Shown here: one piece after another, positions 1-8,409 of the stretch | Layout of the letters: the number at the start of each line of letters is the position of its first letter | How positions within the stretch are numbered: position 1 is the stretch's first letter | NCBI RefSeq assembly: GCF_008180865.1 | Contig: NZ_VTEX01000001.1 | Span: 426,742 to 490,741 of the forward strand | Direction: 5' to 3' | Length of the DNA: 64,000 bases | Source of the DNA: Rossellomorea aquimaris | GTDB lineage: Bacteria; Bacillota; Bacilli; Bacillales; Bacillaceae_B | Notes under the pieces: model-generated | Database searches by the model: none | Seen by the model: the letters and a program-made list of their open reading frames with translations, nothing else | Told to the model about the DNA's origin: nothing | Program-made: the position numbers and the translations under genes

Positions 1-393
1 AATTCGAATTCAATTCTTGAAATGAAGGAAATTAAAAAAATTTCCAATTCCCTAATGAAGGAGAATGCTCCATATTCTAACTTTAACCAACAGCATGAAG
101 GGATCATACGCGGTGTTATGTGTAGCCGCTGCGAGAGATTCAATATGGTACGTAACATGAGGTCTTGGTACTGTCCTGATTGTGGAGAATTTGACCGGAA
201 TGCTCACCAACAGGCTATTTATGATTACTTACTACTTGTAAACCCGAATATAACCAACAAACAAGCAAGAGAGTTCTTAGGTGTTGAATCCTCCAGAGTG
301 GCCTATCATCTCCTAAATAACATGGACCTTTCTTCAAAAGGTAAAGGAAAAGGTCGAATCTACTCTCTCCCAAAAAACCTCAGCCATCAGTAA
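1..393 (+). CDS. NERD-type nuclease-related protein, C-terminal part (truncated by window edge)
   Basis: The reading frame is open from base 1, so the ATG at 22 is probably internal and the gene starts before the window. What is visible is a zinc-ribbon-like segment (CSRC, then about 20 residues later CPDC), followed by a helix-turn-helix-like stretch (NKQAREFLGVESSRVAYHLL) and a basic tail. This matches the C-terminus of Bacillaceae proteins with an N-terminal NERD nuclease-related domain, but that domain lies outside the window, so the assignment rests on the tail alone. No obvious terminator follows. The next gene starts 222 bases later and is an independent unit. Confidence 0.55.
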   Translation, partial: NSNSILEMKEIKKISNSLMKENAPYSNFNQQHEGIIRGVMCSRCERFNMVRNMRSWYCPDCGEFDRNAHQQAIYDYLLLVNPNITNKQAREFLGVESSRVAYHLLNNMDLSSKGKGKGRIYSLPKNLSHQ

Positions 394-480
394 ACTCTAG
401 TAAAATTAAGCCCCATCCTCCCCAAGCAACATCATTGCCAACCACCCCAAAAACCTCTAAAATATAAGACAAATCAATGT

Positions 481-498
481 TTGTGAAAAACGTCACAA
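481..498. promoter_or_regulatory. Rex-like (or Fnr-like) operator upstream of the cyt bd-type operon
   Basis: The sequence reads TTGTGAA-AAAC-GTCACAA. It differs at one position from the Rex redox-repressor consensus TTGTGAA-N4-TTCACAA. The same bases also give TGTGA-N6-TCACA, an Fnr/Crp-type palindrome. It lies about 40 bases upstream of a TATAAT box, and its centre is about 62 bases before the inferred start of transcription, which is far from the usual -41.5 activator position. Rex repression is therefore the simpler reading. Confidence 0.55.
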
Positions 499-539
499 AA
501 TATTCATGTTCAACATATCACAAACTCATTTTCAGGTTT

Positions 540-545
540 TATAAT
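540..545 (+). promoter_or_regulatory. -10 box of the cyt bd-type operon promoter
   Basis: A consensus TATAAT lies 70 bases before the oxidase subunit I start. No good -35 hexamer sits 16-18 bases upstream, so the promoter may need an activator, or the call may be wrong. Confidence 0.4.
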
Positions 546-615
546 GAACAATAAGTGATAAACAGTAGAAAAGAGTTGTTTACGATAGTAAGTAGATCAG
601 TAGGGGGAGTATAGA

Positions 616-1953
616 ATGGTATTAGATGGTGTGATTTTGAGTAGAATGCTCACTTCGACAACCCTTGCATTCCATATTATTTTTGCGACGATTGGGGTAG
701 GGGTGCCGATTATGATTTCCATTGCGGAGTTTATGGGAATCAAACGAAATGATCCTCATTATCTTTTGCTTGCCAGAAGGTGGGCAAGAGGTTTTACAAT
801 TACGGTTGCGGTGGGGGTTGTAACGGGTACAGCCATAGGGCTGCAGCTGTCCTTATTGTGGCCTTCGTTTATGCAGGTTGCCGGACAAGTGATTGCACTG
901 CCATTATTTATGGAAACATTTGCGTTTTTCTTTGAGGCTATCTTTTTAGGAATCTATCTTTATACTTGGGACCGTTTCAAGAATAAATGGATTCATTGGC
1001 TGTTGACGATTCCGGTTATGATTGGTTCTTCGGCTTCAGCGCTGTTCATTACAACTGTGAATGCGTTTATGAATACTCCTCAAGGATTTGAATTAGAGAA
1101 TGGGAAAGCGATTAATATCGATCCGATTGCTGCGATGCTGAATCCTGCGACGCCTACGAAAGTGTTTCACGTATTGACAACTGCCTATTTAACATCGGCA
1201 TTAGTGTTGGCGGCGATTACGGCATTTGCGATTCTTCGTAAGAGAGGCGGGGAGTATCATAAGAAAGCGCTGCGTTTAACGATGGTTTCTGCTTTGATTT
1301 TCGCTTTTGCCACTGCTTTGGCAGGGGACTTATCGGCTAAATTTCTTGCCGAGTATCAGCCTGAGAAGCTTGCAGCAGCGGAATGGCATTTTGAAACGGA
1401 AGAGAATGCTGACCTGATCGTATTCGGAACGCTGGATGAAAATAATGAGGTCCATAATGAGATCCGTTTACCTGGATTCTTAAGCTTTCTGGCCGGGAGT
1501 TCTTTTGAGACAGAGGTTATAGGTCTGAATGAATTTCCTGAAGATGAGCGGCCCCCTTTATGGGTTCACTATATGTTTGACCTGATGGTATCAATTGGGT
1601 TTTACAGTATCTTTATTTCATCGGCATTTATTCTATTCTGGAAGTGGAAGAAGCGGAATGAATGGAATAAGCCGCTTCTATGGGGAATTGTTGCGAGTGG
1701 ACCACTTGCGATGCTGGCGATTGAATTCGGTTGGATTTATGCCGAGGTGGGTCGACAGCCATGGATTATGAGAGGGTATATGAAAGTGGCGGATGCGGCA
1801 ACGAAAGCCGATGGAGTAGGCTTGACGTTTGCATTGTTTGTTGGCCTCTATATCCTTCTTGGCGTGATATGTGTGGTTGTACTGATAAAAATGTTTAAAA
1901 ACAAGCCTGCAGAGGCGGAATTAGAACAACGTTTTCCAAAGAAAGCGAGTTAA
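616..1953 (+). CDS. ythA: Cytochrome bd-type quinol oxidase subunit I
   Basis: Subunit I of a membrane quinol oxidase of the cytochrome bd family, which carries the hemes and reduces O2 to water with electrons from quinol. The expected ligands are visible: His20, His185 and Met324. The quinol-site residues Lys251 and Glu256 lie in the segment AEYQPEKLAAAE, and the GRQPW signature is at residues 379-383. At 445 residues it is the short-Q-loop form, close in size to Geobacillus CbdA and B. subtilis YthA and shorter than E. coli CydA. It is followed after 74 bases by subunit II, with no cydC/cydD transporter genes, as in ythAB. The RBS AGGGGGAG sits before the ATG. A Rex/Fnr-like site lies upstream, suggesting control by redox state or oxygen. 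Confidence 0.88.
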   Translation: MVLDGVILSRMLTSTTLAFHIIFATIGVGVPIMISIAEFMGIKRNDPHYLLLARRWARGFTITVAVGVVTGTAIGLQLSLLWPSFMQVAGQVIALPLFMETFAFFFEAIFLGIYLYTWDRFKNKWIHWLLTIPVMIGSSASALFITTVNAFMNTPQGFELENGKAINIDPIAAMLNPATPTKVFHVLTTAYLTSALVLAAITAFAILRKRGGEYHKKALRLTMVSALIFAFATALAGDLSAKFLAEYQPEKLAAAEWHFETEENADLIVFGTLDENNEVHNEIRLPGFLSFLAGSSFETEVIGLNEFPEDERPPLWVHYMFDLMVSIGFYSIFISSAFILFWKWKKRNEWNKPLLWGIVASGPLAMLAIEFGWIYAEVGRQPWIMRGYMKVADAATKADGVGLTFALFVGLYILLGVICVVVLIKMFKNKPAEAELEQRFPKKAS

Positions 1954-2027
1954 GCAGATATATAAATACTTCTTCTTTTCAGGTGGCCTGAGAAGAAGGG
2001 GCTTGAAGCTTTAAGGGAGGAATGGGT

Positions 2028-3041
2028 ATGAGTTTGGAAGTTGTGGGGATTACCGTATTGTGGATTTTCCTTTATGGTTATCTGATAGTAGCTTCGATTG
2101 ATTTTGGAGCCGGCTTCTTCGCCTTTTATGGAAGAATGAAAGGCAAGGAGCATACCTTGAACGTGTTGATCAGCAGATACCTTTCTCCGGTATGGGAAGT
2201 AACCAACGTCTTTTTTGTCTTCTTCTTTGTGGGCCTAGTCGGATTCTTTCCTGACACAGCCTATTATTATGGAACGGCATTATTACTTCCGGGAAGTATC
2301 GCCATCATTTTATTAGCCATAAGAGGAAGTTTCTATGCATTCGGAAATTACGGGTCAAAGGACAATATCGTGTACCTGTTCTTATATGGGGCGACCGGGT
2401 TATTAATTCCTGCTTCCTTATCCACGGCATTAACGATTTCAGAAGGTGGATTTCTAGAAGAGAAGGGAGATAAGGTCATCTTCCTCGCCAAGGAGCTTTT
2501 TACCAGCCCCTATTCGTGGAGTGTAGTGGCCCTTTCCATTGTATCCGTGTTGTTTATCAGTGCGACATTTCTAACCTATTATGCCAACCGTGCAGGAGAT
2601 ATGGATTCCAGGGAGGAATTAAGAACGTTTTCCCTGTTTTGGAGTGCGCCTACGATTCTGGCAAGTTTAGTAGTGTTTGTATCATTGAGAGAGCATAATG
2701 CAGAGCATTTTGAGAAGGCGATTGATATTTGGTGGATGTTTGGGTTGTCACTTCTTTGCTTCTTTGGTGCATCGCTAATGATTTATATGCGGAAAAATTT
2801 TGGAACGGCATTCATATTGGTTATGATGCAGTTCTTCTTTGCCTTTTTTGGCTATGGTGCTTCGCATTTACCTTATATACTAAAACCATTTATTACGATA
2901 GAAACCAGTGTGACCAATCCAACGATGGGAATGGCCCTGGTCATCGTCTTTATAGCAGGCTTGCTATTATTGATTCCATCTTTATATCTGTTAATGAGGC
3001 TGTTTTTATTTGATGCAGATTATGTTAAAGGAAAGAAGTGA
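2028..3041 (+). CDS. ythB: Cytochrome bd-type quinol oxidase subunit II
   Basis: Second membrane subunit of the bd-type oxidase, partner of the preceding gene. It is a roughly 337-residue protein made almost entirely of hydrophobic helices, and it opens with the family-typical stretch YLIVASIDFGAGFFAFYGR. The start was placed at ATG 2028 because AAGGGAGG (2013-2020) lies 7 bases before it. The alternative ATG at 2022 would be only 1 base from the Shine-Dalgarno. The length fits the YthB/CbdB branch. It ends 108 bases before ktrC, with an AT-rich spacer that shows no convincing terminator. Confidence 0.87.
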   Translation: MSLEVVGITVLWIFLYGYLIVASIDFGAGFFAFYGRMKGKEHTLNVLISRYLSPVWEVTNVFFVFFFVGLVGFFPDTAYYYGTALLLPGSIAIILLAIRGSFYAFGNYGSKDNIVYLFLYGATGLLIPASLSTALTISEGGFLEEKGDKVIFLAKELFTSPYSWSVVALSIVSVLFISATFLTYYANRAGDMDSREELRTFSLFWSAPTILASLVVFVSLREHNAEHFEKAIDIWWMFGLSLLCFFGASLMIYMRKNFGTAFILVMMQFFFAFFGYGASHLPYILKPFITIETSVTNPTMGMALVIVFIAGLLLLIPSLYLLMRLFLFDADYVKGKK

Positions 3042-3149
3042 TTAATTTTCAAACCTTTCTAAATTTAATACAAGAAACAACAGGGAGAAATTTCATTTTC
3101 TCCTTTTTTTTATGCTAAAATAAAGGATATAGAAAGTGCGGGGGGATGT

Positions 3150-3809
3150 ATGGTGAAAAAAGAGTTTGTGGTTGTCGGATTGGGACGATTTGGGGGCAGT
3201 ATTGTCCGTTCATTATCAGATCAAGGCATGGAGGTTATGGCGATTGATCAGGATGAAGACAAAGTAAATGAATTCTCTTCCATTGCCTCTCATGCGGTAG
3301 TGGCAGATGCAACGGACGAATCCGTTTTAAAAAGCCTGGGAATAAGAAATTTCGATCACGTCATTGTGGCAATTGGAGACGATATCCAATCGAGTATCTT
3401 AACCACCTTGATGATGAAAGAAATCGGGGTTAAAAAAATTACCGTTAAGGCTCAAAATGATTATCATGAAAAAGTATTGCGGAAAATAGGTGCGAACCAA
3501 GTCGTTCATCCAGAACGTGATATGGGAAGAAGGATTGCTCATAATATCGTTTCGAATAATGTATTGGATTATCTGGAGTTGTCGGATGAACACTCCATCG
3601 TAGAGATTGTGGCGAATGAAAATCTGAGTGGGAATTCATTAATTGATCTGGATATCCGTGCTCAATTTGGAATCAATATCGTGGCGATAAAGAGACAAAA
3701 GGATATTATTGTGTCTCCCCAAGCAGATGAACAAATTCGTGAAGGCGATATTCTGATTGTAATCGGTGCAGATACAGATATTAACCGTTTTGAAAAGAAG
3801 GTATTATAA
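3150..3809 (+). CDS. ktrC: Ktr potassium uptake regulatory subunit (RCK protein)
   Basis: Cytoplasmic regulator of a Ktr-type K+ channel. It starts with a Rossmann nucleotide-binding loop (VVGLGRFGGS) followed by the acidic residue motif in MAIDQDED, forming the RCK_N domain (about residues 1-130). A C-terminal RCK_C domain covers about 135-219 and ends in a DILIVIGA strand. Proteins of this family bind ATP/ADP and c-di-AMP. The 219-residue length and position directly before rnjA match B. subtilis ktrC. The membrane partner (KtrD/KtrB) is not in the window. In B. subtilis adeC separates ktrC and rnjA; it is absent here. Confidence 0.88.
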   Translation: MVKKEFVVVGLGRFGGSIVRSLSDQGMEVMAIDQDEDKVNEFSSIASHAVVADATDESVLKSLGIRNFDHVIVAIGDDIQSSILTTLMMKEIGVKKITVKAQNDYHEKVLRKIGANQVVHPERDMGRRIAHNIVSNNVLDYLELSDEHSIVEIVANENLSGNSLIDLDIRAQFGINIVAIKRQKDIIVSPQADEQIREGDILIVIGADTDINRFEKKVL

Positions 3810-3813
3810 TAAT

Positions 3814-3852
3814 AAAAAAGAGGCTGGCCCATATCGGGTCAGCCTCTTTTTT
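3814..3852. terminator. Bidirectional terminator between ktrC and rnjA
   Basis: AAAAAAGAGGCTG and CAGCCTCTTTTTT form a long stem with a short loop, with A and T tracts on both sides. It can end both convergent transcripts. Confidence 0.93.
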
Positions 3853-3858
3853 GATTGA

Positions 3859-5526
3859 TCAGACTTCCATGATGATTGGTAAAATCATCGGACGTCGTTT
3901 TGTTTTTTCGTATAAGAATGGAGCAAGTGTATCTGTGATTTCATTCTTGATTTCTGACCATTGTGATGTTCTTCTTTCAAGAACCTTGTTCAAGTGTTTA
4001 GAAATAAGCGTTTGTGCTTCATTAATAAGGTCACCTGATTCACGCATGTATACGAAACCTCTTGAAATAAGGTCCGGACCGGAAGCAATTTTGAAATCCT
4101 TCATGTCGATGCTTACAACGACGATGACCAATCCTTCTTCTGAAAGGATGCGGCGATCACGAAGGACGATATTACCGATATCACCAATACCGCTTCCATC
4201 GATATAGACGTTTCCAGAAGGGATTTTTCCAGCTACCTGTGCTGAGTCATTGCTTAGTGCAAGGACTTCACCATTGTCCATTATGAAGCAGTTTTCAGGC
4301 TGTACGCCACAATCTACACCCAGCTGAGCGTGCATCTTCTGCATGCGGAATTCACCATGTATCGGCATAAAGAAGGTTGGGTTCATCAGGCGGAGCATTA
4401 ACTTCATTTCTTGTTGTCCACCATGACCAGATGTATGGATATCACTTAATGGTCCATGAATCACTTCTGCTCCAGCACGATATAATAGGTTGATTGTACG
4501 GTTTACACTGATCGTATTTCCAGGAATCGGTGAAGAAGAGAATACAACGGTATCTCCAGGCTGGATCTGAATCTGACGGTGAGTACCGTTTGCAATTCTT
4601 GATAATGCAGCCATTGGTTCACCTTGGGAACCTGTACATAATATCGCCACTTCGTTCGCAGGTAAACGATTAATTTGGTTATGTTCAATGAAAGTATCTT
4701 TAGGAGCGTTAATATATCCTAATTCTTGACCGATTGTAATGGCCGCTTCCATGCTTCTTCCGAAAACAGCGACTTTTCTATTATGAAAGACAGCTGCTTC
4801 CACCACTTGTTGAAGACGGTGAATATTAGAAGCAAAAGTAGCGAATATAACACGACCGTCCACTTTGCGGAAAATGTCATTGATGCTTTCTCCGACCTTA
4901 CGTTCCGACATTGTGAAGTTTGGAACTTCAGCGTTCGTACTATCAGATAGAAGACAAAGAACGCCTTCTTTTCCGATTTCAGCCATTTTGGTTAAGTTCG
5001 CGGGCTCACCGACCGGCGTGAAATCAAATTTAAAGTCACCTGTGTGAACAACATTACCAGGTGGTGTTTTCACAACAATCCCGTATGAATCCGGAATACT
5101 GTGAGTCGTTCTGAAGAAGGTTACGGACGTTTTGCGGAATTTAATGATGTCATCTTCTTGGATGACATTGAGTTTCGCATTTCTTAATAGACCGTGCTCT
5201 TCAAGCTTGTTTTTAATAAGTCCCAATGCGAGCTTCCCGCCGTATATCGGGATGTTTAATTCGCGCAGTAGATAGGGGATTCCACCAATATGGTCTTCGT
5301 GTCCGTGTGTCACGAAAAGGCCTTTGATTTTATCCGCATTCTTCACGAGATACGTATAGTCAGGGATTACGTAATCGATACCGAGGAGTTCGTCTTCAGG
5401 GAACTTGATTCCTGCATCGATCAAGATGATTTCGTCTTGGAATTGTACGCCGTATGTGTTTTTACCGATTTCACCTAAACCGCCAAGGGCAAATACTGCG
5501 GTTTGGTCATTCTTGACAAATTTCAT
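3859..5526 (-). CDS. rnjA: Ribonuclease J1
   Basis: Metallo-beta-lactamase/beta-CASP ribonuclease with 5'-to-3' exonuclease and endonuclease activity, central to mRNA turnover and rRNA maturation in Firmicutes. The catalytic zinc motif HGHEDH is at residues 74-79, and the beta-CASP and C-terminal regions follow. The 555-residue length matches B. subtilis RNase J1 (ykqC). It starts 3 bases after the rpoY stop on the same strand, so the two are co-transcribed. It ends at a shared terminator with ktrC. Confidence 0.96.
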   Translation of the reverse strand: MKFVKNDQTAVFALGGLGEIGKNTYGVQFQDEIILIDAGIKFPEDELLGIDYVIPDYTYLVKNADKIKGLFVTHGHEDHIGGIPYLLRELNIPIYGGKLALGLIKNKLEEHGLLRNAKLNVIQEDDIIKFRKTSVTFFRTTHSIPDSYGIVVKTPPGNVVHTGDFKFDFTPVGEPANLTKMAEIGKEGVLCLLSDSTNAEVPNFTMSERKVGESINDIFRKVDGRVIFATFASNIHRLQQVVEAAVFHNRKVAVFGRSMEAAITIGQELGYINAPKDTFIEHNQINRLPANEVAILCTGSQGEPMAALSRIANGTHRQIQIQPGDTVVFSSSPIPGNTISVNRTINLLYRAGAEVIHGPLSDIHTSGHGGQQEMKLMLRLMNPTFFMPIHGEFRMQKMHAQLGVDCGVQPENCFIMDNGEVLALSNDSAQVAGKIPSGNVYIDGSGIGDIGNIVLRDRRILSEEGLVIVVVSIDMKDFKIASGPDLISRGFVYMRESGDLINEAQTLISKHLNKVLERRTSQWSEIKNEITDTLAPFLYEKTKRRPMILPIIMEV

Positions 5527-5529
5527 TGA

Positions 5530-5736
5530 TTATTGCTCCAACTCGAAAGAATGATGGTTTTCTTCATACTCTAAAAAAGCGCCCTCTAGCTTTTGTACGA
5601 ATTCAATATTATACGGTTTGTCTTTTAATTTCAGACGTACTTCACGTTCTGAATCTGCTTTCATGTAAAGAGATTGAGTGCATTCGCGAACAGGCACTTC
5701 TGCTTTACTTTCTTGATAAAATACTTTAAAAATCAT
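5530..5736 (-). CDS. rpoY: RNA polymerase epsilon subunit
   Basis: A 68-residue acidic protein ([20 protein letters not shown] at its start) of the DUF1447 family, found in Firmicutes as the small epsilon subunit of RNA polymerase. It is the first gene of the rpoY-rnjA pair, the same order as ykzG-ykqC in B. subtilis. The RBS AAGGAGAG precedes the ATG on the minus strand. Size, sequence and neighbour agree. Confidence 0.93.
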   Translation of the reverse strand: MIFKVFYQESKAEVPVRECTQSLYMKADSEREVRLKLKDKPYNIEFVQKLEGAFLEYEENHHSFELEQ

Positions 5737-5796
5737 GTCTTTTCTCTCTCCTTATCCGTTTTCAAAAAATCTAACTTTCATCTATGATAAAAAAGT

Positions 5797-5905
5797 TATC
5801 AACTAACATAACATAAGCGGCGCCTATGCACCTATTGGCATATAACCAGTCTCCGGTTGAGGGATATGGTTTGACGAATAGGGCTTGACGCTGGAGCTGG
5901 ACATT
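5797..5905 (-). repeat. Decayed copy of the 125-bp dispersed repeat
   Basis: Read on the minus strand this contains TGTCCAGCTCCAGCG, identical over 15 bases to the tandem repeat unit at 42.1 kb. A few bases on come AGCCC, TCAAAC-ATA and further along GGCGCC and CTTATG in the same order as in that unit. The intervening bases have diverged, so the exact ends are uncertain. Confidence 0.45.
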
Positions 5906-5992
5906 AGAGGGCTAGCTTCCCTTCTAATAGGTATAGGTATAGGTATACCATTATGGTCTGAACAGTTACTATGTTCATATATGGCTCATTTA

Positions 5993-6110
5993 CGCCCTGT
6001 GGTAAAAAAACGATTGGTAAAGGAATCATTTCCTTAACACAGGGCGACCTTTCGATATGACAGAAAGGCTGGTGAAATCTATCTTTCACGAGAATTTACC
6101 ATAGAGGACG
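5993..6110. ncRNA. Cluster of stem-loops, candidate structured RNA
   Basis: Three stem-loops in a row. CGCCCTGTG (5993-6001) pairs perfectly with CACAGGGCG (6038-6046) and encloses a second stem AAGGAA/TTCCTT (6020-6035). CCTTTC pairs with GAAAGG (6048-6068). GTGAAA pairs with TTTCAC (6072-6089). A GAGGAC-g-GTCCTC palindrome follows. Strand is unknown and no terminator U-tract closes it directly. It could be part of a long rpoY leader or an independent RNA. Confidence 0.35.
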
Positions 6111-6259
6111 GTCCTCACTCTAACTCTTCTAAATGAACCTATCATTTAAGTAGGGATGAATCATCTTGTTTATGTATGCTATAAATTATAAAGGATTCTT
6201 TCGTGTAAATAAAGTTTTTGAGAGAATCCTTCATTAAATCATTACAAAAATAGAGAAGA

Positions 6260-6306
6260 GGGACTGAACCAATGGAGACAAAAAGCTCACTAGTGGCATC
6301 AGTCCC
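6260..6306 (-). terminator. Hairpin, possible terminator of the small minus-strand ORF
   Basis: GGGACTGA (6260-6267) pairs with TCAGTCCC (6299-6306), with further short internal pairing (CCA/TGG and GAG/CTC). On the minus strand the stem is followed by TCTTCTCTATTTTTG, a broken U-rich tail. The loop is long, so termination is only possible. Confidence 0.4.
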
Positions 6307-6395
6307 TTATTATTTGTGTAAACGTATGACAGTATAGCCGAATTGCATATTTTTTAATAGTGTAACTGCTTAAGTTCGTTCGGCAGCATGAAATA

Positions 6396-6467
6396 CTATG
6401 CAATCGTTTTTTTTCTAAGCAATTCTTTCCACTGTTTTAAAAGCTTCTTTCTGAGCTTTTTTAACAT
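6396..6467 (-). CDS. 23-residue cationic amphipathic peptide ORF
   Basis: An ATG at 6467 on the minus strand opens a 23-codon frame ending in TAG at 6396. AAGGAG lies 9 bases upstream of the ATG, a good RBS. The peptide begins MLKKLRKKLLKQWKELLRKK and ends T-I-A. It has ten Lys/Arg, one acidic residue, and Leu/Trp at positions 2, 5, 9, 10, 13, 16 and 17, the spacing of an amphipathic helix. I recognise no family. It could be a membrane-active peptide, a leader peptide, or chance. A TACAAT box lies about 90 bases upstream on the same strand without a clear -35. Confidence 0.45.
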   Translation of the reverse strand: MLKKLRKKLLKQWKELLRKKTIA

Positions 6468-6701
6468 GGTGGATCACTCCTTATCAATAGTTTACCGAGA
6501 TTTTCCTTTGAAGTAAAGGGAAGATAATACCGAAGTCTCTGTTGTCTTACTTATATTGTACGGAATTTATTGAATCTCTTACATGGTTAAGTTTGGTAAA
6601 TGAGAGCGTCTGTGCTCATTCATTGACATTTATGCCACAAAGGATTACTTTAAACAACGGGTAAAACAGATGATCGATTACGTATGAAAAGGAGATTGGA
6701 T

Positions 6702-7472
6702 ATGTCTAAAATAGTTTTCTTCGATATAGATGGTACACTGCTTGACCACGATAAGAAGCTGCCTCAAGCAACGAAAGAAGCCATCCAAACATTACAATCC
6801 AACGGTACTTATGTAGCAATTGCAACTGGCAGGGCTCCATTCATGTATGAGAGCCTGAGGGAAGAATTAGGAATCGAGTCCTTTGTTTCCTTTAATGGGC
6901 AGTATGTGGTTTTTGAAAATGAGGTAATCTACACAAATCCATTAAGAATCCAGACATTAGAAGAGTTGCTTGAGGATGCTTACACGAAGGAACATCCGGT
7001 GGTTCACTTGAATCATCAAACGATGAAGTCAAACCAGAAGCACCATAAATATATTGAAGAGAGTATGGGAAGTTTAAAATTTCCACATCCAGATTATGCC
7101 CCGGATTTTTATAAGGATAGAGATATTTATCAATCCTTGTTATTTTGTACAAAGGAAGATGAGAGCTTTTACAGGGAGAAATACAGTGACTTCACGTTCA
7201 TACGCTGGCATCAATTTTCCATGGATATCCTGCCAAAAGGAGGATCGAAAGCAGAAGGCATCAAAAAGATGATCGCAAAGCTCGGCTTTAAAATGGAAGA
7301 TGTATTTGCGTTTGGAGACGGATTAAATGATATTGAAATGATTCAATCCGTTGGTACCGGTGTTGCCATGGGGAATGCCGTGCAAGAAGTACAAAGACAT
7401 GCAGATTTGATCACGAAACACGTCGATGACGATGGAATATATCATGGCTTGAAGGAACTTGAATTAATATAA
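6702..7472 (+). CDS. ykrA: HAD-superfamily (Cof-type) phosphatase
   Basis: A 256-residue HAD hydrolase of the Cof-type class, a cytoplasmic Mg2+-dependent sugar or nucleotide phosphatase. Motif I is FFDIDGT with catalytic Asp8 and Asp10, motif II is the Thr in AIATGRAP, and motif IV is FGDGLNDIEM near the C-terminus. The start was set at ATG 6702 because AAGGAG lies 7 bases before it; an upstream in-frame ATG at 6684 overlaps the region containing that site. The physiological substrate cannot be read from the sequence. Order ykrA-def-ykyA-pdh matches B. subtilis. Confidence 0.88.
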   Translation: MSKIVFFDIDGTLLDHDKKLPQATKEAIQTLQSNGTYVAIATGRAPFMYESLREELGIESFVSFNGQYVVFENEVIYTNPLRIQTLEELLEDAYTKEHPVVHLNHQTMKSNQKHHKYIEESMGSLKFPHPDYAPDFYKDRDIYQSLLFCTKEDESFYREKYSDFTFIRWHQFSMDILPKGGSKAEGIKKMIAKLGFKMEDVFAFGDGLNDIEMIQSVGTGVAMGNAVQEVQRHADLITKHVDDDGIYHGLKELELI

Positions 7473-7480
7473 TGAATAAC

Positions 7481-7518
7481 AAAAAAGACTTCTTCTGATA
7501 ACGTGAAGAAGTCTTTTT
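7481..7518. terminator. Bidirectional terminator between ykrA and def
   Basis: AAAAAAGACTTCTTC pairs with GAAGAAGTCTTTTT around a 9-base loop. It serves the convergent ykrA and def genes. Confidence 0.92.
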
Positions 7519-7521
7519 CTA

Positions 7522-8076
7522 TTATCTTTCAATGGCAATCGCATCCGGAATCGGCTCGAATGGGTTCTTCGGATTGATATGGTCGTAGAACATAATCCCA
7601 TTCAAATGGTCGATTTCGTGTTGGAACACAATGGATGGCAGGCCCTTTAAACGCAGCTTCACTTCGTTTCCATCCACATCCCAGCCCTTTACCGTCACTC
7701 TGGCATAGCGTGGAACAAATCCTGGTACATTTCTGTCAACCGATAAGCACCCTTCACCGGATGTTAAATAAGCTTTCTCGATTGAGTGGCTGATAATTTT
7801 AGGGTTGAATAAAGCATAGCTGTATAGTTTCCCTTGATTGTCTGTCACATTGACAGCTAACATCCGCTTGGAAATATTGATTTGAGGTGCAGCAAGGCCA
7901 ATCCCGGGTCTGAGCCCATACTTATTTGCAGTTTCAGGATTTTGGCTGTTTACTACATACTCCAATAAGCTTCTTAATGTTTCCTGGTCTTCTTTTGATG
8001 GCGGTATAGCCACTGCCTTTGCCACCATTGTTAATGTAGGATGCCCCTCACGGATGATGTCATTCATCGTAATCAT
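7522..8076 (-). CDS. def: Peptide deformylase
   Basis: Removes the N-formyl group from nascent proteins, using a metal ion. All three family motifs are present: GIGLAAPQ (58-65), EGCLSV with metal ligand Cys110, and QHEIDH with His153, Glu154 and His157. At 184 residues it is the longer Gram-positive type 2 form, like B. subtilis YkrB (DefB). It is monocistronic, convergent with ykrA, and reads away from ykyA. The RBS AGGAGG precedes the ATG. Confidence 0.95.
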   Translation of the reverse strand: MITMNDIIREGHPTLTMVAKAVAIPPSKEDQETLRSLLEYVVNSQNPETANKYGLRPGIGLAAPQINISKRMLAVNVTDNQGKLYSYALFNPKIISHSIEKAYLTSGEGCLSVDRNVPGFVPRYARVTVKGWDVDGNEVKLRLKGLPSIVFQHEIDHLNGIMFYDHINPKNPFEPIPDAIAIER

Positions 8077-8347
8077 TGATTTTCCTCCTCAGGTACGGTA
8101 GAGATATGGATGTAAAGGCGTAACATGTCTTTACAGGACACTTACAGACAAGACCTTTTATCAATTGTATCTCTACTTTATTCATTAAAATTATCTATTA
8201 TGTATGATAATAGTCTATCATTTCACTCCGGAAAAGTTAATGAATGAGATTTATTATAAGGTGGAATACTCACAGCGTAAATGACATATTTATTTTAATA
8301 GGAAGATTAGTCTAATCGACATTTTTTTCCACAGTTGTAAATCCCTA

Positions 8348-8376
8348 TTGTCAAATGTTGTAGACATAGATATAGT
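8348..8376 (+). promoter_or_regulatory. Sigma-A-type promoter of ykyA
   Basis: TTGTCA (8348-8353), 17-base spacer, TATAGT (8371-8376); each hexamer matches consensus at 5 of 6. The rest of the 333-base def-ykyA gap is AT-rich, with a short palindrome (ATGATA/TATCAT near 8205-8220) of unknown meaning. Confidence 0.65.
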
Positions 8377-8409
8377 AGAAGGTGGTAAATAGTTAAGGGG
8401 GATCTAGTT

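Larger units (their letters stand above)
5737..6701. other. 965-bp gap between rpoY and ykrA
   Basis: Unusually long for this gene-dense region. It holds a decayed copy of the 125-bp repeat (about 5797-5905), a short AGGTAT tandem repeat (three copies, 5929-5946), a cluster of stem-loops (5993-6110), a larger hairpin (6260-6306) and one small minus-strand ORF (6396-6467). It must also contain the rpoY promoter (minus) and the ykrA promoter (plus), neither of which is clear. Confidence 0.8.

Noticed and set aside
5904..6089. 61-codon minus-strand frame in the rpoY-ykrA gap
   Set aside because: No RBS, and it runs through the stem-loop cluster and the AGGTAT repeat; protein-like features are absent.
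8190..8225. Fur box in the def-ykyA gap
   Set aside because: ATGATA-atagtc-TATCAT is palindromic but the spacing does not fit the 7-1-7 Fur pattern.
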